Counted from the first letter of the stretch, positions 8,975 through 18,914 are shown. The stretch: DNA of 64,000 bases from Streptohalobacillus salinus (GCF_003201605.1 NZ_QJJR01000002.1:93804-157803), one strand, 5' to 3'. A program made the numbers and translations. Notes: generated by a model not told the origin, from the sequence alone.

Positions 8975-10106
8975 GCGTAGACCCCATAACGAGTGACGCG
9001 AGATAATCAGGTGCCGCGGAAGTAATATCATCTGGTACATCTTGACCGGTTGTGATGTAGCTCACACCAATTTGAGCATTGGCAACAAGTTGAACAATCG
9101 CTCCACTAGTATCTGTTTCGTCTTTCTTAGTGAAGATAAAACCTTTCAGTGGAATCGCCGTAAACTGCTGGTAGATTTGAAGTAAATCTTTGTTTTTCGC
9201 TGTTAAGCTCAGCACTAAATACGTTTCAATATCTGTGTTCAAATCAACCACTCGACTCAAATCTTCAACATATTTTGGATCTCTAAAATTACGGCCAGCG
9301 GTATCGACAAAAACTAAATCATATTGTTGGAATTTCAAACGAGCTTTCTGATAATCCTCAATGGTATAGGCTATCTCTAAGGGAATATCTAATATTTTCG
9401 CATATGTTTTCAACTGCTCAATTGCAGCAATACGATAGGTGTCCGTTGTAATCAATGCTACCTTTTTCTTATCGTTCAATAATGCATGGGCAGCTAGTTT
9501 AGCAATGGTTGTTGTTTTTCCTACACCGGTGGGGCCAACCAAATGGACAAATCGTTTTTCAAATGCCATTTCTCCCGATTTGGTTTGAGCAAACAACGTG
9601 GTCAGTCGTTCACGCACGATTGCTTTAACTTCTTGGTACATAAGGTCTTGGTCAGATTTTTCTTCTTCAATTTGCTTTAACCAATCATAGAGAAAAGCTT
9701 CATCAATATCTTGTTCCAATAACTCACGGTAAAGTGTTTCATAGGCTGGTGAAAAGGATGCTCTTTCGTCCGTTTTGTCTTCCATCATTTTACGGAGCGC
9801 ACGCAATTCTTCAAGGACAATTTGTTGTTCTTTTTCAGGCTGATTTGTTTCGTCTTTAATGTAAGTTTTTAGTTGACTCAACTTGTCATCAGATGGATTT
9901 GCTTTAGGGGCTGGTTGTTGCCTTTTTAGTGATTGATCGGTTTCAAGTGCAGCCACCACTTCTACATTGCGCTTTTTAAAAAGACCCAAGAAGCCACCAG
10001 TAAAGACAACTTTACTGTTTAAAATGACAGCGTCACTGCCTAAGTCTTTACGTACCTTGTTCATTACTTCCGGCATTGTTGGTGCCATAAACTTTTTAAC
10101 TTTCAT
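8961..10106 (-). CDS. flhF: Flagellar biosynthesis SRP-type GTPase FlhF
   Basis: 381 residues. N-terminal B domain begins MKVKKFMAPTMPEVMNKVRK, then a charged linker, an N domain and an SRP-family G domain with G1 [14 protein letters not shown] near residue 195, the TDTYRIAAIEQLKTYA segment, DTAGRNF, and TKKDET. It is the third SRP GTPase in this window with Ffh and FtsY. It helps place flagella at the membrane and is stimulated by FlhG. Its ATG overlaps the flhA stop by one base. Confidence 0.97.
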   Translation of the reverse strand: MKVKKFMAPTMPEVMNKVRKDLGSDAVILNSKVVFTGGFLGLFKKRNVEVVAALETDQSLKRQQPAPKANPSDDKLSQLKTYIKDETNQPEKEQQIVLEELRALRKMMEDKTDERASFSPAYETLYRELLEQDIDEAFLYDWLKQIEEEKSDQDLMYQEVKAIVRERLTTLFAQTKSGEMAFEKRFVHLVGPTGVGKTTTIAKLAAHALLNDKKKVALITTDTYRIAAIEQLKTYAKILDIPLEIAYTIEDYQKARLKFQQYDLVFVDTAGRNFRDPKYVEDLSRVVDLNTDIETYLVLSLTAKNKDLLQIYQQFTAIPLKGFIFTKKDETDTSGAIVQLVANAQIGVSYITTGQDVPDDITSAAPDYLASLVMGSTHDES

Positions 10107-12136
10107 TACGTATTCACCACCCCTGCACTTTGTACATCTAAGTTTGGTTCTAGCTCATTATACGATAGGACAACCACGTGTGGAAAGAATCGGTCCAATA
10201 ACTGCTTTAAATACATTCGAATTGTTGGTGAACAAAGAATAATTGGAACTTCCTCTTGAAGTGACACTTGTTCAACCCGTTCTTTTACAGAATGAATAAT
10301 CTTTTGTTGGTTGTCTGGGTCAAGCGCTAAATAATTGCCGTGTTCCGTTTGTTGAACGTGATCTGCAATTGTTTGTTCCACTTGACCAGCAACGGTAATG
10401 ACCCGTAATGTCGGGTTACCATTTGTATATTGTTTAGTAATTTGTGAAGAGAGTGCTTGTCTAGCATATTCCCCTAACAACTCAGGATCATTCGTCATTT
10501 TGCCAAAATCAGCTAATGTTTCAAAAATAACCGGTAAATTACGTACCGATACTTGTTCTCTTAAGAGTTTTGCTAATACTTTTTGAATATCACCAATCGT
10601 CAAAGGATCTGGTGTGACTTCATCAACCAAAATTGGATAAGACTCTTTTAAATGGTCGATTAATTGTTTTGTTTCTTGGCGTCCAAGTAACAGATGGGCA
10701 TGCTTCTTAATAATTTCTGTTATGTGTGTTGAAACAACAGAAGGTGGATCAACAACTGTATAACCATTCAATTCAGCATCATCTTTATCGTCTTCAGTTA
10801 TCCACTTCGCTGGGAGACCAAAGGCCGGTTCAGTCGTTTCGATGCCATCTAAATCATCTGAATCAAGACCGCCCGTCATTGCTAAAAAGTGGTCTAACAT
10901 TAATTCACCTTTAGCTACCTCGTTTCCTTTAATTTTGAGTTGGTAGGCATTTGGCGTTAATTGAATATTATCACGGATGCGAACAACTGGGATGACGATA
11001 CCAAATTCAATGGCTAACTGACGACGAATCATAACGATGCGGTCCATCAAATCACCACCTTGATTTTGGTCAACAAGCGGAATCAATGCGTAACCAAATT
11101 CAAATTCGATGGGGTCCATACTAATTAAATCAACAACATTTTCTTGAGACTTAATTTGTTCGCTGGCTTGTTCTTCCTCTTCAGCCGTTTGATCAACGAA
11201 TTCTTCCTTAACCGGACGTTCAAGCATGATTCCGCCCCCGATTAATATAGCTGCAATCGTTGTTGTCAAGATTGGGTCAATTGGTGTGAATCCAAAAAGA
11301 AAAATTGCACCACCGGCAAGATAAAGAAGCTTTGGATATTGGAGTAGCTGACCGGTCACGTCACTACTCAAATTCCCTTCAGAGGCTGCTCGGGTAACAA
11401 TGATACCGGTCGCGGTTGAAATAAGCAAGGCTGGAATTTGACTGACAAGTCCATCCCCTACAGTTAATTGGATATACGTCGTGATTGCTTCATCAAAACC
11501 CATTCCGAGCTGTAACATACCAATAATTAACCCGAAAATGATGTTAATCATTACAATAATAATACCGGCGATAGCGTCCCCTTTTACGAACTTACTCGCA
11601 CCATCCATTGCACCATAAAAGTCGGCTTCACGTTCGATTTTTTGTCGACGTTCTTTTGCTTGTTGTTCATTGATTAAACCTGCGTTCAAGTCGGCATCAA
11701 TACTCATTTGTTTACCTGGCATCGCATCCAAGGTAAATCGTGCACCAACCTCTGACACACGTTCACTCCCTTTAGTAATAACCAAAAACTGAATAATGAT
11801 CAAAATAACAAAGACGACAAAACCAACGAGTGCATTTCCACCAATTACGAAGGTACCAAATGTCTCAACCACGTTACCAGCTGATGCTGTTCCTAATATT
11901 GAACGTGTGGTTGACACGTTTAGTCCTAGCCGAAATAGCGTAAGGAGTAATAGTAAGGAAGGTAGAATGGAGAACTCTAATGGTTCAGATGTATTCATCG
12001 CTACTAAGATCACTACAAGTGAAATTGAGATATTCGCTAAGATAAGAATACTTAATATGAAATCTGGTAATGGGATAATCAACATAACAATGATGACTAA
12101 GACAAATAGTAAAACAGATAAATCTTTTGCTCTCAT
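10106..12136 (-). CDS. flhA: Flagellar type III export gate protein FlhA
   Basis: 676 residues. The N-terminal half (about 1-310) has eight predicted membrane helices and the conserved FHIPEP-type loop, seen as RFTLDAMPGKQMSIDADLNAG. The C-terminal half is the cytosolic FlhA-C nonamer ring that docks chaperone-substrate complexes (about 345-670). It forms the proton-driven export gate with FlhB, FliP, FliQ and FliR. The start has AAGGAG 8 bases upstream. Gene order flhB-flhA-flhF is standard. Confidence 0.98.
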   Translation of the reverse strand: MRAKDLSVLLFVLVIIVMLIIPLPDFILSILILANISISLVVILVAMNTSEPLEFSILPSLLLLLTLFRLGLNVSTTRSILGTASAGNVVETFGTFVIGGNALVGFVVFVILIIIQFLVITKGSERVSEVGARFTLDAMPGKQMSIDADLNAGLINEQQAKERRQKIEREADFYGAMDGASKFVKGDAIAGIIIVMINIIFGLIIGMLQLGMGFDEAITTYIQLTVGDGLVSQIPALLISTATGIIVTRAASEGNLSSDVTGQLLQYPKLLYLAGGAIFLFGFTPIDPILTTTIAAILIGGGIMLERPVKEEFVDQTAEEEEQASEQIKSQENVVDLISMDPIEFEFGYALIPLVDQNQGGDLMDRIVMIRRQLAIEFGIVIPVVRIRDNIQLTPNAYQLKIKGNEVAKGELMLDHFLAMTGGLDSDDLDGIETTEPAFGLPAKWITEDDKDDAELNGYTVVDPPSVVSTHITEIIKKHAHLLLGRQETKQLIDHLKESYPILVDEVTPDPLTIGDIQKVLAKLLREQVSVRNLPVIFETLADFGKMTNDPELLGEYARQALSSQITKQYTNGNPTLRVITVAGQVEQTIADHVQQTEHGNYLALDPDNQQKIIHSVKERVEQVSLQEEVPIILCSPTIRMYLKQLLDRFFPHVVVLSYNELEPNLDVQSAGVVNT

Positions 12137-12161
12137 GACGTTCTCTCCTTACGAGCTTGTA

Positions 12162-13244
12162 TCAAGCACGGCGCTCTACTTTGTAAACATACGCTAAAAC
12201 TTCTGCGACGGCTTGATAAAAATCTTCATTAATTTCTTGGTTAATTTCAACTTCGGCATATAATGCTCTTGCTAAAGGGCGATTTTCTACAATCATAACA
12301 TTGTTATGTTTAGCGATATCTCGAATTTTAAGTGCTACATAATCCACGCCTTTAGCAACAACATAGGGGGCACTTGATTTTGCTTCATCATATTTAACGG
12401 CAATCGCATAATGGGTCGGGTTTGTGATAATCACATCAGCCTCTGGAACTTCATTCATCATACGTTGCATCGCCATTTGACGTTGCTTCTCCTTCATCTT
12501 TGACTTGATGAGCGGATCCCCTTCAATATTTTTATATTCATCTTTAATGTCTTGTTTAGACATACGGATATTTTTTTCATAATCAAAACGTTGATAGGTA
12601 AAATCAACAAGAGAAACAATTAATAGGGCAATCGCAGCTGCAATACCGATTGTCACCGTTGTATTTCCGTAAAAACTTAAAGCCGCATCTAAATTGCCAT
12701 GGGCAAGCATCATCATATCATCTTTATTCATCCACAATATTGAAAAAGTTACCGTTGCTACAACCGTAATTTTAAGTAGTGATTTCACCAATTCAACTAA
12801 AGCACGTGGTGAGAACAACCGTTTCAACCCCGCAATTGGATTGATTTTATCTAGTTTAAATTGCAAAGGTTCAGATGTAAATAAGAATCCGACTTGGATT
12901 AAATTAGAGGCGATCGCAGAAATCATTGCTACGCCTAAGATTGGCGCAACGGTTATACCAACATAAAAAACCACTTCAACAAAAATCGTATGAATTTGAT
13001 CATAATTTAACGTCCATAGCGTATACTCACTAAACACTTTGCTAAACATACCGGTTAACCGCATTTTCCAGTAAGGACCTAAAAGCATGAACCCCATAAA
13101 CATAAAAAATAATGTGATGGCCGTGTTTACATCTTGACTCTTAGCAACTTGTCCTTTTTTTCTAGTATCTTCACGTTTTTTTGGTGTTGCTTTTTCGGTT
13201 TTTTCACCGGAGAAAAACTGTAAATCTAAAACTAAATAAGACAT
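12162..13244 (-). CDS. flhB: Flagellar export switch protein FlhB
   Basis: 360 residues. The N-terminus LDLQFFSGEKTEKATPKK is typical of the Bacillus family. Four membrane helices (about 42-215) precede the cytosolic domain, which has the autocleavage motif NPTH at 275-278. Cleavage between Asn and Pro lets the exporter switch from rod/hook to filament substrates in response to FliK. It lies one base after fliR. The cytosolic tail is clearly homologous to the separate 92-residue protein encoded at 36788-37066. Confidence 0.98.
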   Translation of the reverse strand: MSYLVLDLQFFSGEKTEKATPKKREDTRKKGQVAKSQDVNTAITLFFMFMGFMLLGPYWKMRLTGMFSKVFSEYTLWTLNYDQIHTIFVEVVFYVGITVAPILGVAMISAIASNLIQVGFLFTSEPLQFKLDKINPIAGLKRLFSPRALVELVKSLLKITVVATVTFSILWMNKDDMMMLAHGNLDAALSFYGNTTVTIGIAAAIALLIVSLVDFTYQRFDYEKNIRMSKQDIKDEYKNIEGDPLIKSKMKEKQRQMAMQRMMNEVPEADVIITNPTHYAIAVKYDEAKSSAPYVVAKGVDYVALKIRDIAKHNNVMIVENRPLARALYAEVEINQEINEDFYQAVAEVLAYVYKVERRA

Positions 13245-13245
13245 T

Positions 13246-14025
13246 TTATATGCCTCCTAATAATCGCATAAACACTTGCATCATTTCTATCACATACCTG
13301 AACAGTCGTTTAACTAAGTCCATATAAATAACCATAAACATACTCAAGACAAATAATGAGACGAAAATCTTTAACGGAATTCCTACAACGAACACATTCA
13401 ATTGCGGGACGGTTCTTGCAATTAAACCTAACGTAACATCAACTAGAAATAAAGTTCCTACGATTGGAATAGCCATTTGAAAAGCCATTAAAAAAAGTTG
13501 ATTAAATGTTCGTAGAACCGTTAAAATGATTTGTTCATCACCTAAATTAATTAATTGATCAAGTTGAATTAAATCAAAACTATAGATCGCCCCTTGGATC
13601 AATAAATGATGGCCATCTACTGCTAAGAGAAAAAGTAAGGCGAATGTATAAAAATACTGTCCGATTACTGGCCCTTGAGCTCCCGTTTGTGGATCAATAA
13701 CGTTTGCAATCGCAAACCCCATTTGAAAGTCAATAAAGCCCCCAGCAATTTGTATCGCTGCCATAATAATATAAGCAATTAAGCCAATAATTAAACCAAC
13801 AACTGCCTCTTTAAAAACAAGAAAAACAAACGTTAGATCTAATGTAAGTTCAGGTAAATCCAAAGTGACAACAATGATTAGACTCATAAAACCTGCAATA
13901 CCCAATTTATAAGGTGTTGGAATGTTACGATAAGAAAATATTGGAATCGTTACAAAGAATGCAACCATTCGGGCAAAGATGAGGAGAAAGCCAGGTAAGT
14001 AATTAGCATCGAATAGCGTTAGCAT
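13246..14025 (-). CDS. fliR: Flagellar export protein FliR
   Basis: 259 residues with about six to eight hydrophobic helices and the family core GFAIANVIDPQTGAQGPVIG near residues 100-120. FliR is part of the FliP5-FliQ4-FliR1 export channel at the centre of the MS ring. The Shine-Dalgarno sequence is weak (GGGTAATCC before ATG) and the gene begins 3 bases after the fliQ stop, so translation is probably coupled. Confidence 0.97.
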   Translation of the reverse strand: MLTLFDANYLPGFLLIFARMVAFFVTIPIFSYRNIPTPYKLGIAGFMSLIIVVTLDLPELTLDLTFVFLVFKEAVVGLIIGLIAYIIMAAIQIAGGFIDFQMGFAIANVIDPQTGAQGPVIGQYFYTFALLFLLAVDGHHLLIQGAIYSFDLIQLDQLINLGDEQIILTVLRTFNQLFLMAFQMAIPIVGTLFLVDVTLGLIARTVPQLNVFVVGIPLKIFVSLFVLSMFMVIYMDLVKRLFRYVIEMMQVFMRLLGGI

Positions 14026-14028
14026 GGA

Positions 14029-14298
14029 TTACCCAATCACTGTTGTTAAATTCGTAAGAATATTCGTTGTAAACTCAACCACGCGGGTAAGCATCCAAGG
14101 CCCAAAAAAAACAAGACCAAATAACACTGCAACAATCTTTGGAATAAATGCAAGTGTTTGTTCTTGGATTTGTGTTGTTGCTTGGAAAATACTCACTAAC
14201 AAACCAACAACTAATGCTAATATTAGTAATGGTCCAGCAACCATTAACACGGTAATAATGCCTTGTTCAGCTAAAGATATAACAAATTCTCCACTCAT
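14029..14298 (-). CDS. fliQ: Flagellar export protein FliQ
   Basis: 89 residues, two long hydrophobic helices (about 14-40 and 52-76) separated by a polar turn with FQATTQIQEQTLAFIPK, the signature of FliQ/SpaQ proteins. It is a subunit of the FliPQR export channel. A GGAGAAGACG sequence precedes the start. Family length is 88-89 residues. Confidence 0.97.
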   Translation of the reverse strand: MSGEFVISLAEQGIITVLMVAGPLLILALVVGLLVSIFQATTQIQEQTLAFIPKIVAVLFGLVFFGPWMLTRVVEFTTNILTNLTTVIG

Positions 14299-14313
14299 CG
14301 TCTTCTCCTCTTT

Positions 14314-14982
14314 CTAACTAAAACTTGATAATAATGCTTCACTAATTAGATACCAACCATCAACTAAAACAAAAAGCAATACTTTAAAAGGCAATGAAAT
14401 CATGACCGGTGGTAGCATCATCATCCCCATAGACATCAATACACTTGCAACTGTCATATCAATGACTAAGAACGGAATAAAAATCATAAAACCCATTGTA
14501 AAGGCGGTTTTTAATTCACTGATAGCAAAGGCTGGGACTAAAGCTGTTAAAGGAATATCTTCAATTTCTTCAATTGGCTCATGATCCACATAATTTAAAA
14601 ATAAATTCAAATCTTTATGTCTCGTATGATCAGACATAAAATACTTAATCGGTGTACTTGCTCGTTCATACGCTTCATCAATCGTTATTTCCTCATCCAA
14701 TAATGGCGTCAGTGCTTGTTCATTAATTTCTTGAAATGTAGGCGCCATAATAAAAAATGTCATAAACAGAGCAAGAGCAATCAAAATTTGATTTGGTGGC
14801 ATTTGTTGTGTTGCTAGTGAGGTTCGTGTGAAACTCAACACAATGACCACTCGCGTAAAACTTGTCATTAATATCAACAAACCTGGGGCTAATGAAAAAA
14901 CCGTTAAGAGTAACAATAATTGTACTGAATTAGATACGGACTCTGGATCTGTATTGGTAAATACATCAATAAATTCATTCAT
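14314..14982 (-). CDS. fliP: Flagellar export protein FliP
   Basis: 222 residues from ATG 14982 (MNEFIDVF), with AAAGAAAG 9 bases upstream; ATG 14991 would add three residues. FliP family motifs: FTRVVIVLSFTRTSLATQQMPPNQ split as FTRVVIVLSF and TSLATQQMPPNQ near residues 40-65, and the C-terminal GFMIFIPFLVIDMTVASVLM. Four membrane helices. It forms the export pore with FliQ and FliR. The start lies inside the last codons of fliO (overlap 8 bases). Confidence 0.97.
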   Translation of the reverse strand: MNEFIDVFTNTDPESVSNSVQLLLLLTVFSLAPGLLILMTSFTRVVIVLSFTRTSLATQQMPPNQILIALALFMTFFIMAPTFQEINEQALTPLLDEEITIDEAYERASTPIKYFMSDHTRHKDLNLFLNYVDHEPIEEIEDIPLTALVPAFAISELKTAFTMGFMIFIPFLVIDMTVASVLMSMGMMMLPPVMISLPFKVLLFVLVDGWYLISEALLSSFS

Positions 14983-15652
14983 GACGATCATCTTTCTTTA
15001 TCGAATTTCTCAAATCGGCTTGTTTCTGTTTCATGGTTTCAAGCTCACCTTTAAATAACGAAGCAAATGCACGATCTTCTTTCGGTTGCGACTTGCGCTC
15101 AGTTGTCGACGCCGCATTTTTATTGAAACTACTTTTGAAATGCTCGACAAAACTACTCATTGATTCATTCGATGGCTGGCGTTCTTGAAAACTTGCAATA
15201 ACACCTGGATCAGTAACTTCTGTCAACAACTCAATTGTATTTGCCACACCGACCATATAAATTTTCCCACCAACACGAATCATTTGGATCGATTTATTTG
15301 ATCCAAGAGGAATTCCCCCCATGTTTTCTAATTGATTCGTATGTTTTTGCGGTGCACTGAATTTCTGAATGAGTTTCAACAAACCATATACTAAAGCAAC
15401 GATGAGTAGTAACGCTAGAATAACCCTTCCTGCAATTAACCACAAACTTTCACCCTCATCTTCGCTCTCTGGCATCACAGACTGAGGCGCTTCTTGTTCT
15501 GTTTCAGCTGGCTGGGAATCCGCTTGGTCTGTTTCGTTTGAATTCTCATATTGTTCGAGAACAGACCCTTCACCATCAGTCTCAGCTAATAAGACCGATG
15601 GATTAAGCATGTAGGTAAACATTAACACGAGGACAATAATTTTTTTCATCAT
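14975..15652 (-). CDS. fliO: Flagellar export assembly factor FliO (FliZ of Bacillus)
   Basis: 225 residues. An N-terminal signal-like helix (KKIIVLVLMFTYMLNPSVLL) is followed by an acidic, Glu/Gln-rich extracellular segment (about 25-65), one membrane helix (about 70-92, LWLIAGRVILALLLIVALVY) and a cytosolic FliO domain (LGSNKSIQMIRVGGKIYMVGVA, too long to give whole). FliO scaffolds FliP oligomer formation. Position between cheY and fliP is that of B. subtilis fliZ. Confidence 0.93.
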   Translation of the reverse strand: MMKKIIVLVLMFTYMLNPSVLLAETDGEGSVLEQYENSNETDQADSQPAETEQEAPQSVMPESEDEGESLWLIAGRVILALLLIVALVYGLLKLIQKFSAPQKHTNQLENMGGIPLGSNKSIQMIRVGGKIYMVGVANTIELLTEVTDPGVIASFQERQPSNESMSSFVEHFKSSFNKNAASTTERKSQPKEDRAFASLFKGELETMKQKQADLRNSIKKDDRHE

Positions 15653-15653
15653 T

Positions 15654-16016
15654 TTAACCTAGTGCTTTATTAATGGCCTCAAGTACGCGTTCTGCATTAA
15701 AAGGTTTCACAACAAAGTCTTTCGCCCCTGCCTGAATTGCATCAATAACCATCGCTTGTTGTCCCATTGCCGAACACATAATAACAATTGCATTAGGATT
15801 CATCGCTTTTATTTCTTTTAACGCTTGAATTCCATCTTTTTCAGGCATTGTTATATCCATTGTTACTAAGTCAGGTTTAAGTTCCTCATATTTTTCGACA
15901 GCAACTGAGCCATCTTGTGCCTCACCTACTACTTCAAATCCATTTTTAGTTAAAATATCTTTAATCATCATTCGCATAAATGCTGCATCGTCTACAATAA
16001 GAACTTTATTCGCCAT
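15654..16016 (-). CDS. cheY: Chemotaxis response regulator CheY
   Basis: 120 residues, single receiver domain. Acidic pocket Asp9-Asp10, phosphoacceptor Asp54 (VTMDITMPEKDG), Ser82 and Lys104 (VVKPF) are all in place. Phosphorylated by CheA; CheY-P binds FliM and FliY and, in Bacillus, promotes counter-clockwise rotation. It lies between fliY and fliO. Dephosphorylation is expected from FliY and CheC. Confidence 0.97.
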   Translation of the reverse strand: MANKVLIVDDAAFMRMMIKDILTKNGFEVVGEAQDGSVAVEKYEELKPDLVTMDITMPEKDGIQALKEIKAMNPNAIVIMCSAMGQQAMVIDAIQAGAKDFVVKPFNAERVLEAINKALG

Positions 16017-16037
16017 TGGTAAAACCCTCCATTTAAT

Positions 16038-17225
16038 CTACTTCAATTTTTTTAATCGATCGGTTTGACTAATTATTTCAGTAACTCTAACCCCGAAGTT
16101 TTCATCGATAACGACAACTTCACCTTGGGCAATTAATTTATTATTGACATGAATATCGACAGGTTCACCCGCTAATTTATCTAATTCTAAAATTGATCCT
16201 GAAGATAGCTCTAAAATATCTTTCACCGCACGTTTTGTGCGTCCTAACTCAACGGTTACTTGTAAAGGTATATCCAGCAACATATCTAAATTACGTTTTT
16301 CAGATTGAGGGAGGTCTACTTGCTCGAATGCACTAAAGCTTGCTTGTTGCGCTTGAGTGTTCTCCATCACTGGTTCTCCGATGTTGCGTGGTGCTTTAGT
16401 TGCTTGCGGTGCATAGTTCTGTTGTGGTGGTGCAGCTTGCGCTTGTGTACTCGCCTGCGGAGCAGATTGTCTTTGCTCAGCTTTTGGTGCCGGTTCCGGC
16501 TCTGGTTCGTTTGCTTCTGCTGGTCCATTGAGTAACTCATCAACCATTGCCTTGGCAAAATGGGTTGGCAAGAGTTGCATAATGTTTGAATCAATCAATG
16601 TTCCGATTTTTAGTTGAAACGAAACTTTAACGAGAACATCATCACCTGGAATATGTTTTTCACTCTCTGCACTATGAACATCTAACATCAGTGTTGAAGG
16701 TGGTGAGATATCAATGCGTTTAGAAAACATCGTCGACATGCTTGTCGCTGCTGTCCCCATCATTTGATTCATCGCCTCTTGTACCGCACTCATGTGTATT
16801 TCATTCAGTTCAGTGTTTTCAGTTGAACCATCACCACCAAGCATTAAATCCGCGATAATTGCGGCATCGTTTGCTTTGAGCACAAATAAGTTCACACCTT
16901 CAAATCCATCTGTATATTCTACTTCCACCCCCACATGTGGCTGCGGAAACTCTTCTTCTAATTCATTACGATCAATAATAGAGATTGTCGGTGTCGTAAT
17001 GTCAACTTTTTGATTTAATAACGTTGCTAATGTTGTTGCAGAACTTCCAAATGATATGTTTCCAATTTCACCCAATGCGTCAAGTTCTAATTCCGATAAA
17101 ACAACTTCGGTCTTTGTTGTTTGATTTTCAGTTGATGCCTGGTCCTCGGTATCAACATCTTCATCGTCTGTTCCGTTTAATAGTGCATCAATCTCATCTT
17201 GAGATAGCATTCCATCACTCATCAT
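16038..17225 (-). CDS. fliY: Flagellar switch protein and CheY-P phosphatase FliY
   Basis: 395 residues. It starts with a CheY-P binding peptide (LSQDEIDALLNG, about 7-18), continues with a CheC-like phosphatase domain with two signature helices (LDALGEIGNISFGS near 47 and an EAMNQM segment near 150), a Gln/Pro/Ala-rich linker (about 235-300) and a C-terminal FliN/SpoA domain (about 310-395). It forms the C-ring with FliM and removes phosphate from CheY. ATG 17225 has GGGGGG 7 bases upstream; ATG 17222 is possible. The start overlaps fliM. Confidence 0.96.
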   Translation of the reverse strand: MMSDGMLSQDEIDALLNGTDDEDVDTEDQASTENQTTKTEVVLSELELDALGEIGNISFGSSATTLATLLNQKVDITTPTISIIDRNELEEEFPQPHVGVEVEYTDGFEGVNLFVLKANDAAIIADLMLGGDGSTENTELNEIHMSAVQEAMNQMMGTAATSMSTMFSKRIDISPPSTLMLDVHSAESEKHIPGDDVLVKVSFQLKIGTLIDSNIMQLLPTHFAKAMVDELLNGPAEANEPEPEPAPKAEQRQSAPQASTQAQAAPPQQNYAPQATKAPRNIGEPVMENTQAQQASFSAFEQVDLPQSEKRNLDMLLDIPLQVTVELGRTKRAVKDILELSSGSILELDKLAGEPVDIHVNNKLIAQGEVVVIDENFGVRVTEIISQTDRLKKLK

Positions 17226-18216
17226 CTAAGGACCCCCCTTTAATTTCTTCAATGACTTGAACCGCTACTTTATTTTTTTGTTGTCCTGGTTGAACAAGAT
17301 ATAAAGGTTCTTCATCTGAACGCATGATGAGCGGATCTTCAATTGACTGATTTAATTTCAACACATCACCTTGTGTGAGTTCTAATAAGTCATTAACCGA
17401 AATTTTAGTCTCGCCTAACACAACACCTAATTCTAATATTGTAGAAGATAAATTATCTGTTAGTTTCTCATACTCACCTGGTTTACGCTCTTTTTGACCT
17501 TCATTTTGCATCCAATAGTGGACCGACAGTCTTGGAATAATCGGCTCCAATACAACGTGCGGAATACAAATGTTAATCATACCACTCGTTTCACCAATCG
17601 TTGTATTTAAAGACACGACGACAACTGTTTCATTTGGTGAAACTAGTTGTAAAAACTGTGGATTTACTTCAAATTCTTCAAGCAGAGGATCAATATCTGC
17701 TACTGATGACCACGCTTCTTGTAAATTATCTAATGACTTTTCGAACAAATTCGACATAATTGTTGATTCAATTTCAGTTAAATTTTCTATCTTATTCAAA
17801 CTATTACCCTTTCCTCCCAGAATGCGATCGAGCATTGAATAGGCAATGTTTGGATTGATTTCGAAAATGATGCGTCCATCTAGTGGCTCCATACTAAAAA
17901 TATTCAGCACGGTCATGGTCGGGATTGACCTGATAAACTCTTCATATGGTATTTGGTCAACAGATGCAACAGAAATGTGTACATATGTACGTAACTGTGC
18001 TGAAAAATAAGTCGTTAACATGCGTGCATAGTTTTCATTTATTCGAGAAATACTTCGAATCTGATCTTTAGAAAATCTTAATGCCCGTTTAAAGTCATAG
18101 ACGCGTACTTTCTTCTCTTTTTCTTCTTCTTTCAATTGATTGGCATCCATTTCACCAGAAGATAATGCGGATAATAACGCATCTATTTCATTCTGGGATA
18201 AGACCTCATCAGCCAT
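17215..18216 (-). CDS. fliM: Flagellar motor switch protein FliM
   Basis: 333 residues from ATG 18216, with AGGAGGTGAC 4 bases upstream; the GTG at 18225 lies inside that site and is rejected. The N-terminal CheY-P binding motif LSQNEIDALLSAL (6-18) is followed by the FliM middle domain with the GGXG loop (LGGKGNS) and a C-terminal SpoA/FliN-like domain. It transmits CheY-P binding to FliG. Its stop overlaps the fliY start region by 11 bases. FliM and FliY carry nearly the same N-terminal peptide. Confidence 0.97.
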   Translation of the reverse strand: MADEVLSQNEIDALLSALSSGEMDANQLKEEEKEKKVRVYDFKRALRFSKDQIRSISRINENYARMLTTYFSAQLRTYVHISVASVDQIPYEEFIRSIPTMTVLNIFSMEPLDGRIIFEINPNIAYSMLDRILGGKGNSLNKIENLTEIESTIMSNLFEKSLDNLQEAWSSVADIDPLLEEFEVNPQFLQLVSPNETVVVVSLNTTIGETSGMINICIPHVVLEPIIPRLSVHYWMQNEGQKERKPGEYEKLTDNLSSTILELGVVLGETKISVNDLLELTQGDVLKLNQSIEDPLIMRSDEEPLYLVQPGQQKNKVAVQVIEEIKGGSLDDE

Positions 18217-18244
18217 AAAAGTCACCTCCTACAAAGGAGCCATC

Positions 18245-18661
18245 CTACTGTACAATCTTACTTACAATATAGATGTCTGTAATCTCTCCTTCTTCCATTA
18301 ACTTGTTCATTTCTTCTTTTAATGTGTTTTCAAAATCACTTAAATTATTTTGCAATGTCTCTGAATCCATTTCAACACTTTGCTTAATTAAAATGTTTCT
18401 GAATTGGAACATGCGCTTTTCAATTTCAACACGTGCTTCTTCACTATCAGTGATAATGTTAAATTGTATTTGCGCATAGCGTCTATCACTTAAATCAATG
18501 CTGTATGCTTCAGTCATATAAGAATATTCAATCTGTTCATCAAGTGTTGGTGGTTGGTCATCATCCGCTTGATTATAAAGAATATATATGATTGCAGCCA
18601 TCCCTATGATTGAGACGATAACTAATCCAATAATAATTGATTTAAACACTTTACCTGCCAT
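18245..18661 (-). CDS. fliL: Flagellar basal body protein FliL
   Basis: 138 residues from ATG 18661, which lies inside the flbD stop region (11-base overlap); a longer frame exists but only overlaps flbD. One membrane helix (about 7-28, SIIIGLVIVSIIGMAAIIYI) and an extracytoplasmic FliL domain with the motif YMTEAYSIDLSDRRYAQIQ. FliL forms rings around stator units and supports motor torque. Position between flbD and fliM is standard. Confidence 0.95.
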   Translation of the reverse strand: MAGKVFKSIIIGLVIVSIIGMAAIIYILYNQADDDQPPTLDEQIEYSYMTEAYSIDLSDRRYAQIQFNIITDSEEARVEIEKRMFQFRNILIKQSVEMDSETLQNNLSDFENTLKEEMNKLMEEGEITDIYIVSKIVQ

Positions 18662-18872
18662 CTTCTTCACCTGCCTGCATGTGCCAAGATTTAAAACCAA
18701 TCGCTTGATAAAATGCGGTTGATAATTGAATAACATCTGTTTCTGATTCTTGGACAAAATATTTCCTGCCATTGACTAAGGTAATGGTCGTATCGGGCAA
18801 GGATTCAATCTTTTCAATATACATTGCATTAATCGTAAATGTCGAACCTTTAAAGTTTGTAAGCTGGATCAT
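18651..18872 (-). CDS. flbD: Flagellar protein FlbD family
   Basis: 73 residues. The start MIQLTNFKGSTFTINAMYIE and the following TTITLVNGRKYFVQES are typical of the short FlbD/YlzI family. It is soluble and mostly beta. Its role is poorly defined; it always sits between flgE and fliL in Bacillus-type operons. This is not the Caulobacter response regulator that shares the name. Confidence 0.9.
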   Translation of the reverse strand: MIQLTNFKGSTFTINAMYIEKIESLPDTTITLVNGRKYFVQESETDVIQLSTAFYQAIGFKSWHMQAGEEDGR

Positions 18873-18914
18873 TGTTAGTTAGGAGTAAGCTTTAATAAGC
18901 TTACTCCTTCCCCC